64,000 nt of DNA from Cyclobacterium plantarum (GTDB lineage: Bacteria > Bacteroidota > Bacteroidia > Cytophagales > Cyclobacteriaceae). The DNA is taken from contig NZ_JAANYN010000005.1 in the NCBI RefSeq assembly GCF_011290685.1, forward strand, positions 477,194-541,193, written 5' to 3'. This document shows, piece by piece, positions 1 through 9,031 of the stretch (the first letter of the stretch is position 1; the number at the start of each line of letters is the position of its first letter). A program made the translations under genes and the position numbers. A model generated the notes under the pieces. It saw only the letters and a list, made by a program, of their open reading frames with translations, searched no databases and was not told where the DNA came from.

Positions 1-103
1 GGGTGGGTACCCTGTATCTTTCCGCCAGCAGCTCCCCCGTTTCAATATTTACCGGAGCTGCCTTAATGCCGGAACCCCCAATGTCCAATCCTAATATCTC
101 CAT
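1..103 (-). CDS. Polyphosphate glucokinase-like ROK kinase, N-terminal fragment
   Basis: Only the first 34 codons are in the window; the gene runs off the left edge. The peptide begins [18 protein letters not shown], the first phosphate-binding loop (DIGGSGIK) of ROK/ASKHA sugar kinases. The following residues ([16 protein letters not shown]) closely resemble strictly polyphosphate-dependent glucokinases, which phosphorylate glucose using inorganic polyphosphate or ATP. The start is the ATG at 103-101. It diverges from the Tat-exported isomerase, so the 192 bases between them should carry both promoters. The family call is good; the polyphosphate specificity is inferred from this short stretch only. 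Confidence 0.8.
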   Translation of the reverse strand, partial: MEILGLDIGGSGIKAAPVNIETGELLAERYRVPT

Positions 104-295
104 TCAATTTCCATTAATAATTCAATTTTATTTTATTTTTGCCGTTCAAGTTAGCAAAAATTAGCTTGACTTTATTCTCCGCTAATATGAAAATCTGAAA
201 ACAATTGTTTTTAACCGTTAAACGTAATTTTATAACTAGCTTTAAGCTATAAAAAGATCTTTGATTTTAAATTACAATTATCAAACAGTAAACCT

Positions 296-1171
296 ATGGA
301 AAAGAATATTCGAAGAAGGTCATTCCTTAAAAAAATGGGGGCATTGACCCTGATGTCGGCCACTGCGGGAAGTCAATTGGCCAATGGGTCCGCTTTCGCC
401 AAAAAAGAAATCGGGTTGCAATTGTACTCGCTTAGAGAGGATATCAAAGGAAATGTGGCAGGGGTATTGGAGCAGGTAGCTGCCATTGGGTTTAAAAACC
501 TGGAGGCGGCAAATTATGCTGATGGAAAGATTTATGGCATGTCCCCTGTAGCTATTAAAAAGTTGGTTGCTGACTTGGGAATGACGATGCAAAGTGCCCA
601 TGTAGGAGGTCCAAGAGATTTTCAGGGGGCCAATCATACCGCCGCAATGGACTGGTGGAAGGAAGCTGCTGAAGCTCATGCCGCTGTAGGAGCAGATTTT
701 CTAATCAAACCCTCCATGCCCAAACCCGATACCTTAAAAGAGCTGGAATTGTGGTGTAATTATTACAATCAGGTGGGGGCCATTGCAAAAGCCAAGGGAC
801 TTGTATTCGGATTTCATAATCATGCCAGGGAATTTGAGAAAATTGAAGGGCAGGTGATGTATGATTTCATGCTGGAAAATACGGATCCGGATCTGTTTTG
901 CATGGAGCTCGATGTTTACTGGGCTACCAAAGGGGGATATGATCCTGTAGACTACCTTAAAAAATACAAAGGAAGATTTCCTTTGTTGCATATCAAAGAT
1001 GAGGAGGAAATCGGCCAAAGCGGAGAAATGGACTTCAAACCAATTTTTAAGGCCGCTTATGCACAAGGTATGAAAGGCTACTATGTGGAAGTGGAGCGAT
1101 ATAACCACGAGCCCATAAAGAGTGTTGCCATGAGTTATGACTACCTTGCAGCTGCTAAATATGTAAAATAA
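296..1171 (+). CDS. Tat-exported sugar phosphate isomerase/epimerase (AP endonuclease 2 fold)
   Basis: This 291-residue protein starts with a twin-arginine signal (RRRSFLKK, residues 6-13) and a short hydrophobic stretch, so it should be exported folded. The rest is the xylose isomerase-like TIM barrel: IGLQLYSLRE opens strand 1, FGFHNHAREF and MELDVYWATKGG carry typical metal and substrate positions (His, Asp), and LLHIKDEE gives another metal-side His/Asp. Such proteins are common in Bacteroidota and are thought to act on sugars or sugar derivatives in the periplasm. The exact substrate cannot be read from sequence. It stands alone and ends at a strong hairpin shared with the convergent pirin gene. 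Confidence 0.85.
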   Translation: MEKNIRRRSFLKKMGALTLMSATAGSQLANGSAFAKKEIGLQLYSLREDIKGNVAGVLEQVAAIGFKNLEAANYADGKIYGMSPVAIKKLVADLGMTMQSAHVGGPRDFQGANHTAAMDWWKEAAEAHAAVGADFLIKPSMPKPDTLKELELWCNYYNQVGAIAKAKGLVFGFHNHAREFEKIEGQVMYDFMLENTDPDLFCMELDVYWATKGGYDPVDYLKKYKGRFPLLHIKDEEEIGQSGEMDFKPIFKAAYAQGMKGYYVEVERYNHEPIKSVAMSYDYLAAAKYVK

Positions 1172-1175
1172 TTTC

Positions 1176-1207
1176 AAAAGCCAGCAGGCATTTACCTGCC
1201 GGCTTTT
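1176..1207. terminator. Bidirectional rho-independent terminator
   Basis: The stem AAAAGCCAGCAGG (1176-1188) pairs with CCTGCCGGCTTTT (1195-1207) across a 6-base loop with one A-C mismatch. A-rich and T-rich flanks make it work in both directions. It sits exactly between the convergent isomerase and pirin stop codons. Confidence 0.85.
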
Positions 1208-1209
1208 GA

Positions 1210-2223
1210 TTACTTGATCTCTTCTCTGCCATCGGCATGAATGGCAAAACGACCCCTCCCTTTTTCATGGGTATGTTCATGGCTTTTCCATGGCCAGCCA
1301 CCAAATTGCGTCCTTTGAAATTCGTGAACGGCTTCCTGGATTTCCTGATTGCTGTTCATCACAAATGGGCCATGCTGAACCACTTTTTCTGATATGGGTT
1401 TTCCTTGAAGGAAAGCAAAATATCCGGTTTGACTACCATTTTTTATTTCAAATGATTTCATGTCACCCAAATCAATGGAATGGTCATTGCTAATCCGCTC
1501 GCCTTCCAGATCAATATAATCACCACGGTAGAAAAACAAGCTCCTATTGGTCCCTTGGGAAACCTCCGGGAGGATAAAGGAGGCATCAGGCGCTGCTTTT
1601 ATCAACCATATGGCCACTTCATTGGAAGGGTCTGCAGCATAGGAGTCAGGTGCAGGGGGCAGGGCTCTGCGCTCACCATATTTCCCTGCGATTAATTTAA
1701 TTTCAGTGGTTTTTCCATTTGAATCCCTTACTGTCTCCACAGGTATTTCTTCCTTCCACATCATTTTGAAATGGGCCGGTACATTTTTTTTTGTTTTGGG
1801 TAGGTTTAACCATATTTGAAACAAGTGTAGTTCATTTCCTTCCTTTTCATTGAGAAGGGGAAACATTTCAGAATGCATGACTCCTTTTCCGGCGGTCATC
1901 CACTGTGTGTCACCATTGCCAAACCTGCCTGCCGCTCCCAACGAGTCGGAGTGGTCCACCAGGCCCTTTTCTACAATGGTCACCGTTTCAAAACCTTTGT
2001 GCGGATGGGCAGGAAATCCGGGAACTTTACTGCCATGGTACATGCTCCATCCATCTTTACCAGAAAAATCTTGTCCGATCATGCGATTTTCCAATCCGGC
2101 TTCAGGGGACATGTCAGGTAGGCCCCTGGGAAAGAAATCATGGTGATGGGCACAAAACAAAAATGGATCTTGAGTTTGCCATTGAAAACCCAAAGGACGG
2201 ATATCTTTTAGTGTAGGCTTCAT
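1210..2223 (-). CDS. Pirin family protein
   Basis: A 337-residue bicupin. The N-terminal cupin has the pirin signature PHKGFETVT (residues 74-82). The four metal ligands of pirins are recognisable as H73, H75, H117 and E119 (GVMHSEM). Pirins bind Fe(II); some bacterial and human members oxidise quercetin, others act as redox-sensitive cofactors, so the role here is open. At 337 residues it is longer than most pirins (about 230-300), with a tail containing GGWPWKSHEHTHEKGRGRF. It ends in the terminator shared with the upstream plus-strand gene and has its own promoter region at 2224-2312. Confidence 0.9.
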   Translation of the reverse strand: MKPTLKDIRPLGFQWQTQDPFLFCAHHHDFFPRGLPDMSPEAGLENRMIGQDFSGKDGWSMYHGSKVPGFPAHPHKGFETVTIVEKGLVDHSDSLGAAGRFGNGDTQWMTAGKGVMHSEMFPLLNEKEGNELHLFQIWLNLPKTKKNVPAHFKMMWKEEIPVETVRDSNGKTTEIKLIAGKYGERRALPPAPDSYAADPSNEVAIWLIKAAPDASFILPEVSQGTNRSLFFYRGDYIDLEGERISNDHSIDLGDMKSFEIKNGSQTGYFAFLQGKPISEKVVQHGPFVMNSNQEIQEAVHEFQRTQFGGWPWKSHEHTHEKGRGRFAIHADGREEIK

Positions 2224-2312
2224 AAACGACTTATTTTATATGTATATACATCTAATAAGCTGAATTAAACATCAAAAGTTCCTTTCCAGGACATGTTTTA
2301 AAATAAACTGGA

Positions 2313-3032
2313 CTAATCTACTGATTTTATGGTATTTAGGTAACGTCTGAAGACAATCTGCCCGGATACCGGATAATCGTTGAAACGGTTAAATCCTACA
2401 TTTCCGTCGAGCTCATCTGAAAAAGTCATTAATACGCTTCCCTCAATGGCGATATCGGTGTACAGGTTAAGTCTGTAGCTTAAGCCTCCCCTGACCGGGA
2501 TATATGGCACCGCCTGACTTCTTTTTTTTCTTTCTGAGCCATTTTCACTAAGGTTTGTAACTTCACTTAAATTAAAAAGCAATCCCAGGCCTGTTCCCAG
2601 ATACAAATTGACCCGTTTTCTTTGGGTATGGTTTGTGGATCCGACGATATGCAGGGTTGGCATCATATCCAGGTATATCAGGTTGTTTTTACTGCCTACG
2701 GCCTGCCCATTTTCCCGCCAGGATTGAACGACCTGATTTGTGAAATAGTTTTGATCCTGGCTTTGGGTCCGCTGGTATCCCAGGTTTCCCCGCAGATCGA
2801 CATTAGAATGGATTTTTCGGCCATAGGTAAAGGAAACCGATGGTCCTGTTTTCACTTCCAGGCCCCGAAATCTACCGGAATTATCTGCATACATGGCTCC
2901 AAGTCCCAATCCAGCTTGTAAATATTGGTTTCTGGAAATTTTTTCCTTGTAAAAATTCTGGCCGTAAAGGGTATTAGAACAAAGAAATCCGGTAAAAAGG
3001 GCTAGTGTGGTAATAATTATTTCCTTTTTCAT
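2313..3032 (-). CDS. Outer-membrane beta-barrel protein of unknown role
   Basis: A 239-residue protein with a Sec signal peptide (MKKEIIITTLALFTGFLCSNTLYGQ) followed by alternating hydrophobic strands typical of small Bacteroidota outer-membrane barrels: QAGLGLGAMYAD, VSFTYGRKI, VNLYLGTGLGLLF and RGGLSYRLNLY. The last residues form a strand (SGQIVFRRYLNTIKSVD), although it does not end in an aromatic residue as classic barrels do. No substrate or partner is suggested by its neighbours. It diverges from rmlA across 299 bases of AT-rich DNA in which I see no clear promoter or other element. Confidence 0.7.
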   Translation of the reverse strand: MKKEIIITTLALFTGFLCSNTLYGQNFYKEKISRNQYLQAGLGLGAMYADNSGRFRGLEVKTGPSVSFTYGRKIHSNVDLRGNLGYQRTQSQDQNYFTNQVVQSWRENGQAVGSKNNLIYLDMMPTLHIVGSTNHTQRKRVNLYLGTGLGLLFNLSEVTNLSENGSERKKRSQAVPYIPVRGGLSYRLNLYTDIAIEGSVLMTFSDELDGNVGFNRFNDYPVSGQIVFRRYLNTIKSVD

Positions 3033-3331
3033 AAGAAGATGTTAATGTCAGGTTTGCAATGTGGTTAGTTTATCTTAGTGATAAACGCATTAAGAAGATT
3101 CAAAATTATCAATTCTTTTTCAAATGTTGTGTTTGAAACATATTGAACTGAAGTTTTTTTAAGATTATTTTAAAGGATAAGAAATTATTTATAATTTAGT
3201 AACAATCATATTTTTATGATTGGAAGCAAAATAATGCTTAGGTAATTAGTTTTTACAGATTTGAAGTTTTTGAAATTTTGTTCCGGCAATCGCAGGAATT
3301 TTAGTGTAGCAGAGTAATAAAAGCAGTATTC

Positions 3332-4207
3332 ATGAAAGGAATAATTTTGGCCGGAGGATCAGGTACCAGGCTTTATCCGTTAACCATTGCAGTAAGTAAA
3401 CAATTGATGCCCATTTATGATAAACCGATGATTTATTACCCCCTATCGGTATTGATGATGGCAGGAATCAAAGAAATACTGATCATTACCACACCTGAAG
3501 ATAATGAAGCTTTTAAAAAACTACTGGGAGATGGGACGGATGTAGGTTGTTCATTTACATTCGCCATTCAGCCTAAACCAGAGGGCTTGGCGCAGGCTTT
3601 TATCATAGGAGAGCAGTTTATAGGTAAGGAAAAAGTAGCTTTAATCCTGGGAGATAATATTTTTTACGGGACGGGATTGTACAAAACCCTGAAGGAACAT
3701 ACAAATCCCGATGGAGGAGTGGTATTCGCTTACCATGTAAATGATCCGCAAAGATACGGGGTGGTCGAATTTGATGATCACAATAAAGTTTTGAGCATAG
3801 AAGAAAAACCCAAATTGCCCAAATCCAATTTTGCTGTTCCCGGACTTTATTTTTATGACAATGAAGTAGTGGAAATCGCCAAAAACATCAAACCCAGTTC
3901 CAGGGGAGAACTGGAAATCACCGATATTAACAACGTTTATCTGCGGAAAGGGAAACTCAATGTAGGTATTCTAAACCGGGGGACAGCCTGGCTGGACACG
4001 GGGACCCATCAATCACTGCTGCAGGCTGCACAATTTGTTGAGGTGATTGAAGAAAGACAAGGTCTTAAAATCGGGTGTATTGAAGAAATTGCTTACAGAA
4101 ATGGGTTTATCAATGAAGAAAAGTTGCTTCAATCTGCTGCAAAGTTGGGAAAAAGTGGCTATGGCGAATACCTCAAAAATTTGGTAAAGCTAAAATTTAA
4201 TCTTTAA
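3332..4207 (+). CDS. rfbA: Glucose-1-phosphate thymidylyltransferase
   Basis: This 291-residue enzyme makes dTDP-glucose from glucose-1-phosphate and dTTP, the first step of dTDP-rhamnose and related deoxysugar synthesis. It begins [18 protein letters not shown], the nucleotidyltransferase signature loop, and has the expected LGDNIFYG catalytic Asp motif, [39 protein letters not shown] and the [14 protein letters not shown] motif near the end. Its length matches the family. It is isolated: rfbB, rfbC and rfbD are not adjacent, so it either works with a set elsewhere or is a second copy. Confidence 0.95.
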   Translation: MKGIILAGGSGTRLYPLTIAVSKQLMPIYDKPMIYYPLSVLMMAGIKEILIITTPEDNEAFKKLLGDGTDVGCSFTFAIQPKPEGLAQAFIIGEQFIGKEKVALILGDNIFYGTGLYKTLKEHTNPDGGVVFAYHVNDPQRYGVVEFDDHNKVLSIEEKPKLPKSNFAVPGLYFYDNEVVEIAKNIKPSSRGELEITDINNVYLRKGKLNVGILNRGTAWLDTGTHQSLLQAAQFVEVIEERQGLKIGCIEEIAYRNGFINEEKLLQSAAKLGKSGYGEYLKNLVKLKFNL

Positions 4208-4318
4208 GTGAGAAGTCCGCTCATCTCGTTTTTAATTTATTTGGTTGCATTTTTTAGATGTTAAATACAAAAAACAACATTTGAAAAACAAAAAAAGCGT
4301 TAAATAATTGTTCTAATC

Positions 4319-4350
4319 TTTGGATGTATTTATTTTTTATTATATGTTTG
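4319..4350 (+). promoter_or_regulatory. Putative sigma-A promoter of the response regulator
   Basis: TTTG at 4319-4322 and TATGTTTG at 4343-4350 are separated by 20 bases, matching the Bacteroidota -33 (TTG) and -7 (TAnnTTTG) pattern. The predicted start of transcription lies about 40 bases before the regulator ATG, so the regulator seems to be transcribed separately from rfbA. Confidence 0.5.
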
Positions 4351-4392
4351 TTATGTGCAAAATGGTTTTTGTAACATGATAAATGTATTTTG

Positions 4393-4752
4393 ATGATAGA
4401 TATAGTATTGATAGATGATGATGAGGTAAGTACTTTTGTTACTGAAAAATACATTCATAAACATTTTCATTCACCTTTCAGGATATTTAAATTTTCTTCA
4501 GCTGTAGAGGCACTGGAGAAAATAACTGATATCAATCCAAAGTACCTGTTTCTGGATCTTGTTATGCCCCAAATGAGTGGTTGGGATTTTTTGGAGCAGA
4601 TTGATTCTGAAAAGCTGGGCTCTAAGATCTATATTCTAAGTGGGTCTATGGATCTAAAGGACAGGGAAAAGGCGAGGAAAAATCAACACGTAAAGAAATT
4701 TCTTTCCAAACTTTCAGTGAAGGAAAGCATGCCGGAAATTTTCCGGGATTGA
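4393..4752 (+). CDS. Single-domain response regulator (CheY-like)
   Basis: A 119-residue receiver domain with no output domain. The acidic pocket is D8-D10, the phosphoacceptor is D55 (YLFLDLVMP), the switch Ser is in ILSGS (residue 83) and the conserved Lys is in KKFLSKL (about residue 106). It should be phosphorylated by a histidine kinase encoded elsewhere, since none is adjacent, and would act through protein contacts. I chose the ATG at 4393; a TTG one codon upstream is also open. It ends just before a terminator hairpin shared with the convergent sulfate transporter. Confidence 0.88.
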   Translation: MIDIVLIDDDEVSTFVTEKYIHKHFHSPFRIFKFSSAVEALEKITDINPKYLFLDLVMPQMSGWDFLEQIDSEKLGSKIYILSGSMDLKDREKARKNQHVKKFLSKLSVKESMPEIFRD

Positions 4753-4795
4753 AGCTTTTTTTGTAGGGTTTAAGATTAATTTTTGATCGAAAGCA

Positions 4796-4826
4796 CATTG
4801 GCCTCAGGCTTTGCCCGAGGCCAATG
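4796..4826. terminator. Bidirectional terminator hairpin
   Basis: CATTGGCCTC (4796-4805) pairs perfectly with GAGGCCAATG (4817-4826); the 11-base loop can add three GGC/GCC pairs. It lies between the stops of the response regulator and the SulP gene. The T-rich tail follows after a short gap, so it is somewhat less canonical than the hairpin at 1176. Confidence 0.75.
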
Positions 4827-4894
4827 TTATTTAAAAAGGTTAAGTTTTTTTGCAGAAGAGTTGTTTCTTTCGGGATTAAAAAGCTTTTTGAAAT

Positions 4895-6634
4895 TTATTT
4901 TTTGTCAACATTACTTTGAATGGCGTAAGGTGCATATTTTTCCTGGCTTTTTGAGTCAAGTGTCTGATCAAAATAGGCAGTTGCAGAATAATCATCCATA
5001 AACATGTGATCCGCACCAATACATTCAATCAGTTTCCATTTGTTCAATACATCGCGGATAGGTCCTTTTGTTCCGGAAATGCATACGTCTATTTCGTTTG
5101 TTCTCCAGGTTTGTATCCATTCATAAAGTGCGTGAGCTCCAGTACTGTCGATACTTGTTACACTTTCCATATTGAATACGATCATTTTGGTTTGGTTCTT
5201 CCTTTCCGAGAGCCATTGGTTCATTTTATCCCTGATAAATTCCACATTGGCAAAATAAATGGGTCCGTCAATTCTGACGATAAGGAGGTTTTTATTGATT
5301 TCCAGGTCATTGAACCTGCGTATATTGCGGTATATTTTTGTCCCTGGAACGCGGCCCAATTGAGCCATATGCGGTCTGGAAGCCCTGTAAATCACCACCA
5401 GTAAGGATAAAATCATACCTGTAATGATTCCTGTTTCGATTCCCAAGGTTAAAGTAATCAGGAAGGTAGCAATAAGCATGGCGAAATCGGTCTTGTCTTT
5501 TTTCCATAGTTCAAAAGGCTCCTTTAAGTCTATCAATCCCGCAACCGCTACCAATACCACCGCCGCTAAAATTGCTGAGGGCAGGTAATAAAACAGTCCG
5601 GTGAAGAACAACAATGTCAACAGGATTAAAATGGCACTGATGACGGAAGCCATGGTGGTTTTTGCCCCTGCCTGGTTGTTTACAGCGGTCCTGGAAAACC
5701 CTCCTGTGACGGGATAACCGTTAAAAAAAGCAGCCCCAAAATTGGCCATTCCCAATGCCATCAACTCCTGATTGGCATCTAGCTTGTAATTTTTATGTTT
5801 TGCCTGTATGGTTTTTGCCACAGCAAAACTTTCTGCAAACCCCACCAATGATATGGTAAGTGCTATGGGCAGGAGGGTAGACCAACCATTGATGTCGAAG
5901 GAAGGGAAGGACAAGGTAGGGAGACCACTGGGCACTTCTCCGACAATTTTCACCCCCCTTTCTGTTAAGCCAAATCCCCAAACCAGCAAAATACCTGCAA
6001 TTACAGCAATCAAGGGCGCCGGAAGAGCAGGATGAATTCTTTTTCCAAATTTAATGATCAGTATTCCCAATAGGCCAATGCCCAGGGTGAGCCAATGGGT
6101 ATCCCCAATGTTTTGAGCAATGGCCAACGCCATTTCCTGGATATGCTCGCTATTGGGCAGGTTGATTTTGAAGAGATGTTTGATCTGGCTCAGGCCAATG
6201 ATGATAGCGGCAGCGGAAGTAAAACCGTTGATCACCGGATGGGAAAGGAAATTCACCACAAAACCCAGACGGAAAGCACCCATAATAAATTGAATCAATC
6301 CTACCAGAAATGCCAGTGTAAGTGCATACAGGAGGTATTCAGCAGGAGAACTGGGTCCCAGGCTGCTGATTCCGGCCGCAGTCAATAGGGAAACCATGGC
6401 CACCGGTCCGACTGCCAGCTGCCTGGAGCTACCAAAAATAGCATACAAAATCAATGGCACTGTAACGGCGTACAAACCATGTATGGGCTCCAGTCCTGCA
6501 AGCATGGCATAGGCCATTCCCTGGGGAATAAGCATGATGCCTACTGTAATCCCAGCAGACAAGTCACCCTTCAGGTAGTCTTTATTGTAATCGGGAAGCC
6601 ATTGTAGAAAGGGTAAATATTTTTTCAGGTCCAT
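4895..6634 (-). CDS. SulP family anion transporter with STAS domain
   Basis: A 579-residue inner-membrane carrier of the SLC26/SulP family. Residues about 1-410 hold the transmembrane core, starting with the family signature (GDLSAGITVGIMLIPQGMAYAMLAGLEP) and containing GYPVTGGFSRTAVN. Residues about 435-555 form a cytoplasmic STAS domain with the characteristic MESVTSIDSTGAHAL segment. Family members move sulfate, bicarbonate, dicarboxylates or other anions by symport or exchange. No sulfur-assimilation or carbonic anhydrase gene is near, so the substrate is undecided. It has its own 125-base upstream region, separate from the ppx operon. Confidence 0.93.
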   Translation of the reverse strand: MDLKKYLPFLQWLPDYNKDYLKGDLSAGITVGIMLIPQGMAYAMLAGLEPIHGLYAVTVPLILYAIFGSSRQLAVGPVAMVSLLTAAGISSLGPSSPAEYLLYALTLAFLVGLIQFIMGAFRLGFVVNFLSHPVINGFTSAAAIIIGLSQIKHLFKINLPNSEHIQEMALAIAQNIGDTHWLTLGIGLLGILIIKFGKRIHPALPAPLIAVIAGILLVWGFGLTERGVKIVGEVPSGLPTLSFPSFDINGWSTLLPIALTISLVGFAESFAVAKTIQAKHKNYKLDANQELMALGMANFGAAFFNGYPVTGGFSRTAVNNQAGAKTTMASVISAILILLTLLFFTGLFYYLPSAILAAVVLVAVAGLIDLKEPFELWKKDKTDFAMLIATFLITLTLGIETGIITGMILSLLVVIYRASRPHMAQLGRVPGTKIYRNIRRFNDLEINKNLLIVRIDGPIYFANVEFIRDKMNQWLSERKNQTKMIVFNMESVTSIDSTGAHALYEWIQTWRTNEIDVCISGTKGPIRDVLNKWKLIECIGADHMFMDDYSATAYFDQTLDSKSQEKYAPYAIQSNVDKK

Positions 6635-6759
6635 TAGTATCTTAATTTTTATATATCAACTTACCGTTTTGAAACACAGGATTGTTCAAATAAATGAAAT
6701 ACAAATGTGACCCGATTTTTTGCTAAAATAAGTGATTTTTATCACCGGAATGGCTTGGC

Positions 6760-8292
6760 TTAACCAACTTCGATTTTGATATCCCTTTTCAAATACTTTG
6801 ACAGAGTATCTGAAAACCTCTGTGCTTCCCAGATTTCAAGGGTTACATTTTCAACTGAAAAAACCTGAATCTGAAGCTGGTTTTTTTGTGGAAGGCAATA
6901 GATGTTTTGCACCCATTGGTTTTTAGTCTTGTCCAGCCCAATAGCAATCCTTAAAATGCCCGCAAGTAACCTGACCTGATCCTTTTGTACAGCGGACAAC
7001 TTTTTAAAACGTTTGTGCCTTTTTTTTGGTCCTTTTTTTCTGTGGTATCTTGCCAGGTGGCCCAGCACAAGGATTTCTTCATTGGTGAAACCTCTCAGCT
7101 GACTGTTGTTGATAATATACCTGGAGTGCTTATGAAAATCCTGAAATTTAATAAACAAACCAACATCGTAAATTAAAGCTGCATGGTACAGCATGCTTCG
7201 TTCCTGGTCTCCAGCTTGATGGAGGTGTTTGAGCTGGTCAAATAACTGAAGGGCCAGACCGGAGACATGTTTTTTGGCTTCCAACTCGGTTTCATACCTA
7301 TTGGCGAGCCAAAAACAACTCTTCTCTTTCAAATTCTTTCCTTGATTTTCCTCCCCTATTGGTAGTTTTTGCTTTTCGATGTGATGGATGATCATTCCTT
7401 CCCGCAAGGAGGCATCCGAGATGGTTAAGCTTTTGACATTGGCTATTTGGAGCAACTCTACCAAAAGTGTGGCACCCAGATGGATTGCATCGGTTCGGTT
7501 GGCACTTATTCCAGGTATTTCCCCTCGTTTTTCCGGAGGTAATTCCAATAGCTTGTCACGGAGTTTGATAAGATCTGCCAGTTGCACTTCTTCGGCATTG
7601 ACACTTTCGGGAGAAGGATTGTCCTTTTTTTCCAAACAGGCTTCTGCCAATGACCTGATGGTACCAGAAGTCCCGACCACCCGGTCAAAACCTGTTTCCA
7701 GGGCCTTTTCCATGATTTTTGTTGCGGCTTGCCGGATTTGGGATTTCAATGCTTCCTGCTCCTCCTCATTCAGAGCGTTTTGGTGACCTATTTTGTCCAA
7801 TAAACGCAACACACCCAATTTCATAGAATGCCCAAATAAAACCTGGTTTTTATCTCCTACTACCGCTTCTGTGCTCCCGCCTCCTATATCCAGTACCAGA
7901 ATTTTTTCCTTTTTGATGGAAATGGCCTCTTTTACGGCCAGAAAAATAAGTTTGGCCTCTTCTTTTCCCGAGATAAGTTTTGGGGATACGCCCGCTTCAT
8001 GAATCAGTCTGTCTAAAAACTCCCTGCCATTTTTTGCTTCCCGTGTGGCACTTGTTGCAGACACAATGATGTCGTCTACTCCATATTGATCTGCGAGTTG
8101 TACATATCTTTTGATGGTAGCCACACCGTCTTCCATAGCCTTTGGGCTCAGTAAATTATTGGCAAAAACACCAACCCCAAGTTTGACCATGCTTTTTTCC
8201 TGCATTAAAATGTCAAAGTGATTCCCGGACCTGATCTTCACGATGATCATGTGGATACTGTTCGTACCGATATCTATAGCTGCGAGGTTCAT
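6760..8292 (-). CDS. ppx: Exopolyphosphatase / pppGpp phosphohydrolase (Ppx/GppA)
   Basis: A 510-residue two-part enzyme. Residues 1-300 form the ASKHA phosphatase core with AAIDIGTNSIHMIIV, SATSATREAKN, LVLDIGGGSTEAVVG and GTSGTIRSLAEA motifs. Residues about 320-510 form an HD-like helical domain (YHAALIYDVGLFI, LGHLARYHRKK). It removes terminal phosphates from polyphosphate and may hydrolyse pppGpp; sequence alone does not separate these activities. It starts 10 bases after sdhB and is probably co-transcribed with sdhAB. It is notable that a polyphosphate glucokinase-like gene lies at the left edge of the window. Confidence 0.92.
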   Translation of the reverse strand: MNLAAIDIGTNSIHMIIVKIRSGNHFDILMQEKSMVKLGVGVFANNLLSPKAMEDGVATIKRYVQLADQYGVDDIIVSATSATREAKNGREFLDRLIHEAGVSPKLISGKEEAKLIFLAVKEAISIKKEKILVLDIGGGSTEAVVGDKNQVLFGHSMKLGVLRLLDKIGHQNALNEEEQEALKSQIRQAATKIMEKALETGFDRVVGTSGTIRSLAEACLEKKDNPSPESVNAEEVQLADLIKLRDKLLELPPEKRGEIPGISANRTDAIHLGATLLVELLQIANVKSLTISDASLREGMIIHHIEKQKLPIGEENQGKNLKEKSCFWLANRYETELEAKKHVSGLALQLFDQLKHLHQAGDQERSMLYHAALIYDVGLFIKFQDFHKHSRYIINNSQLRGFTNEEILVLGHLARYHRKKGPKKRHKRFKKLSAVQKDQVRLLAGILRIAIGLDKTKNQWVQNIYCLPQKNQLQIQVFSVENVTLEIWEAQRFSDTLSKYLKRDIKIEVG

Positions 8293-8302
8293 GTCAGGGA
8301 TA

Positions 8303-9031
8303 TTATTTCCAAAATTCTCTGTTCATTAAAGCGATGTGGCTTATGGATATTCCCTGAGGACATTCCACCTCGCATGCCCCGGTATTGGAGCAGGCTCCAA
8401 AACCAAGTTGGTCCATCGTTTCCACCATGTTTTTGATCCGTTTTTTATGCTCGATTTTTCCCTGAGGCAATTGAAAAAGATGGCTTATTTTGGCTGCGGT
8501 AAACAAGGCAGCACTGCCGTTTTTACAGGACGCTACACAGGCTCCGCAGCCGATGCAGGATGCGGCATCAAAAGCCTGTTCTATGGTATCGCTATCAATC
8601 AGGGTTTGATTGGCTTCTGGTGCCTGGCCGTTATTTACCGAAATATAACCACCAGATGCAATGATTTTATCCAAGGCTTGCCTGTCTATCTTTAAGTCCT
8701 TTTTGACGGGGAAAGGCCCGGCGCGGAAAGGTTCTACGTGTATGGTCTCTCCTTCCCTGAATGAGCGCATGTGTAATTGGCAGGTACTGGTATGTTCAAT
8801 AGGACCATGTGCCCTGCCATTGATAAACAGACAACACTGTCCACATATCCCTTCCCGACAATCGTAATCAAATGAAATGGGGTTTTCTCCTCTAAGGATG
8901 AGGGTTTCATTCAGCTGATCCAGCATTTCAAGAAATGAAGTATCGGGCGATATTTTTTTAACCTCATAATCTACCATTTTACCCTTCGATTGGGGATTGT
9001 CCTGACGCCAAATTTTAAGCTTAAAATCCAT
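8303..9031 (-). CDS. sdhB: Succinate dehydrogenase/fumarate reductase iron-sulfur subunit
   Basis: A 242-residue electron-transfer subunit carrying three clusters. The [2Fe-2S] ligands are C58, C63, C66 and C84 (CREGICGQC and TSTC). The [4Fe-4S] and [3Fe-4S] ligands come from CIGCGACVASC (C159, C162, C165, C169) and C214, C220, C224 (ACSNTGACEVECPQG). It passes electrons between the flavoprotein and a quinone site normally formed with the membrane subunit. Its ATG overlaps the sdhA stop codon by one base (TAATG), so translation is likely coupled. No membrane anchor gene is found next to the pair. Confidence 0.95.
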   Translation of the reverse strand: MDFKLKIWRQDNPQSKGKMVDYEVKKISPDTSFLEMLDQLNETLILRGENPISFDYDCREGICGQCCLFINGRAHGPIEHTSTCQLHMRSFREGETIHVEPFRAGPFPVKKDLKIDRQALDKIIASGGYISVNNGQAPEANQTLIDSDTIEQAFDAASCIGCGACVASCKNGSAALFTAAKISHLFQLPQGKIEHKKRIKNMVETMDQLGFGACSNTGACEVECPQGISISHIALMNREFWK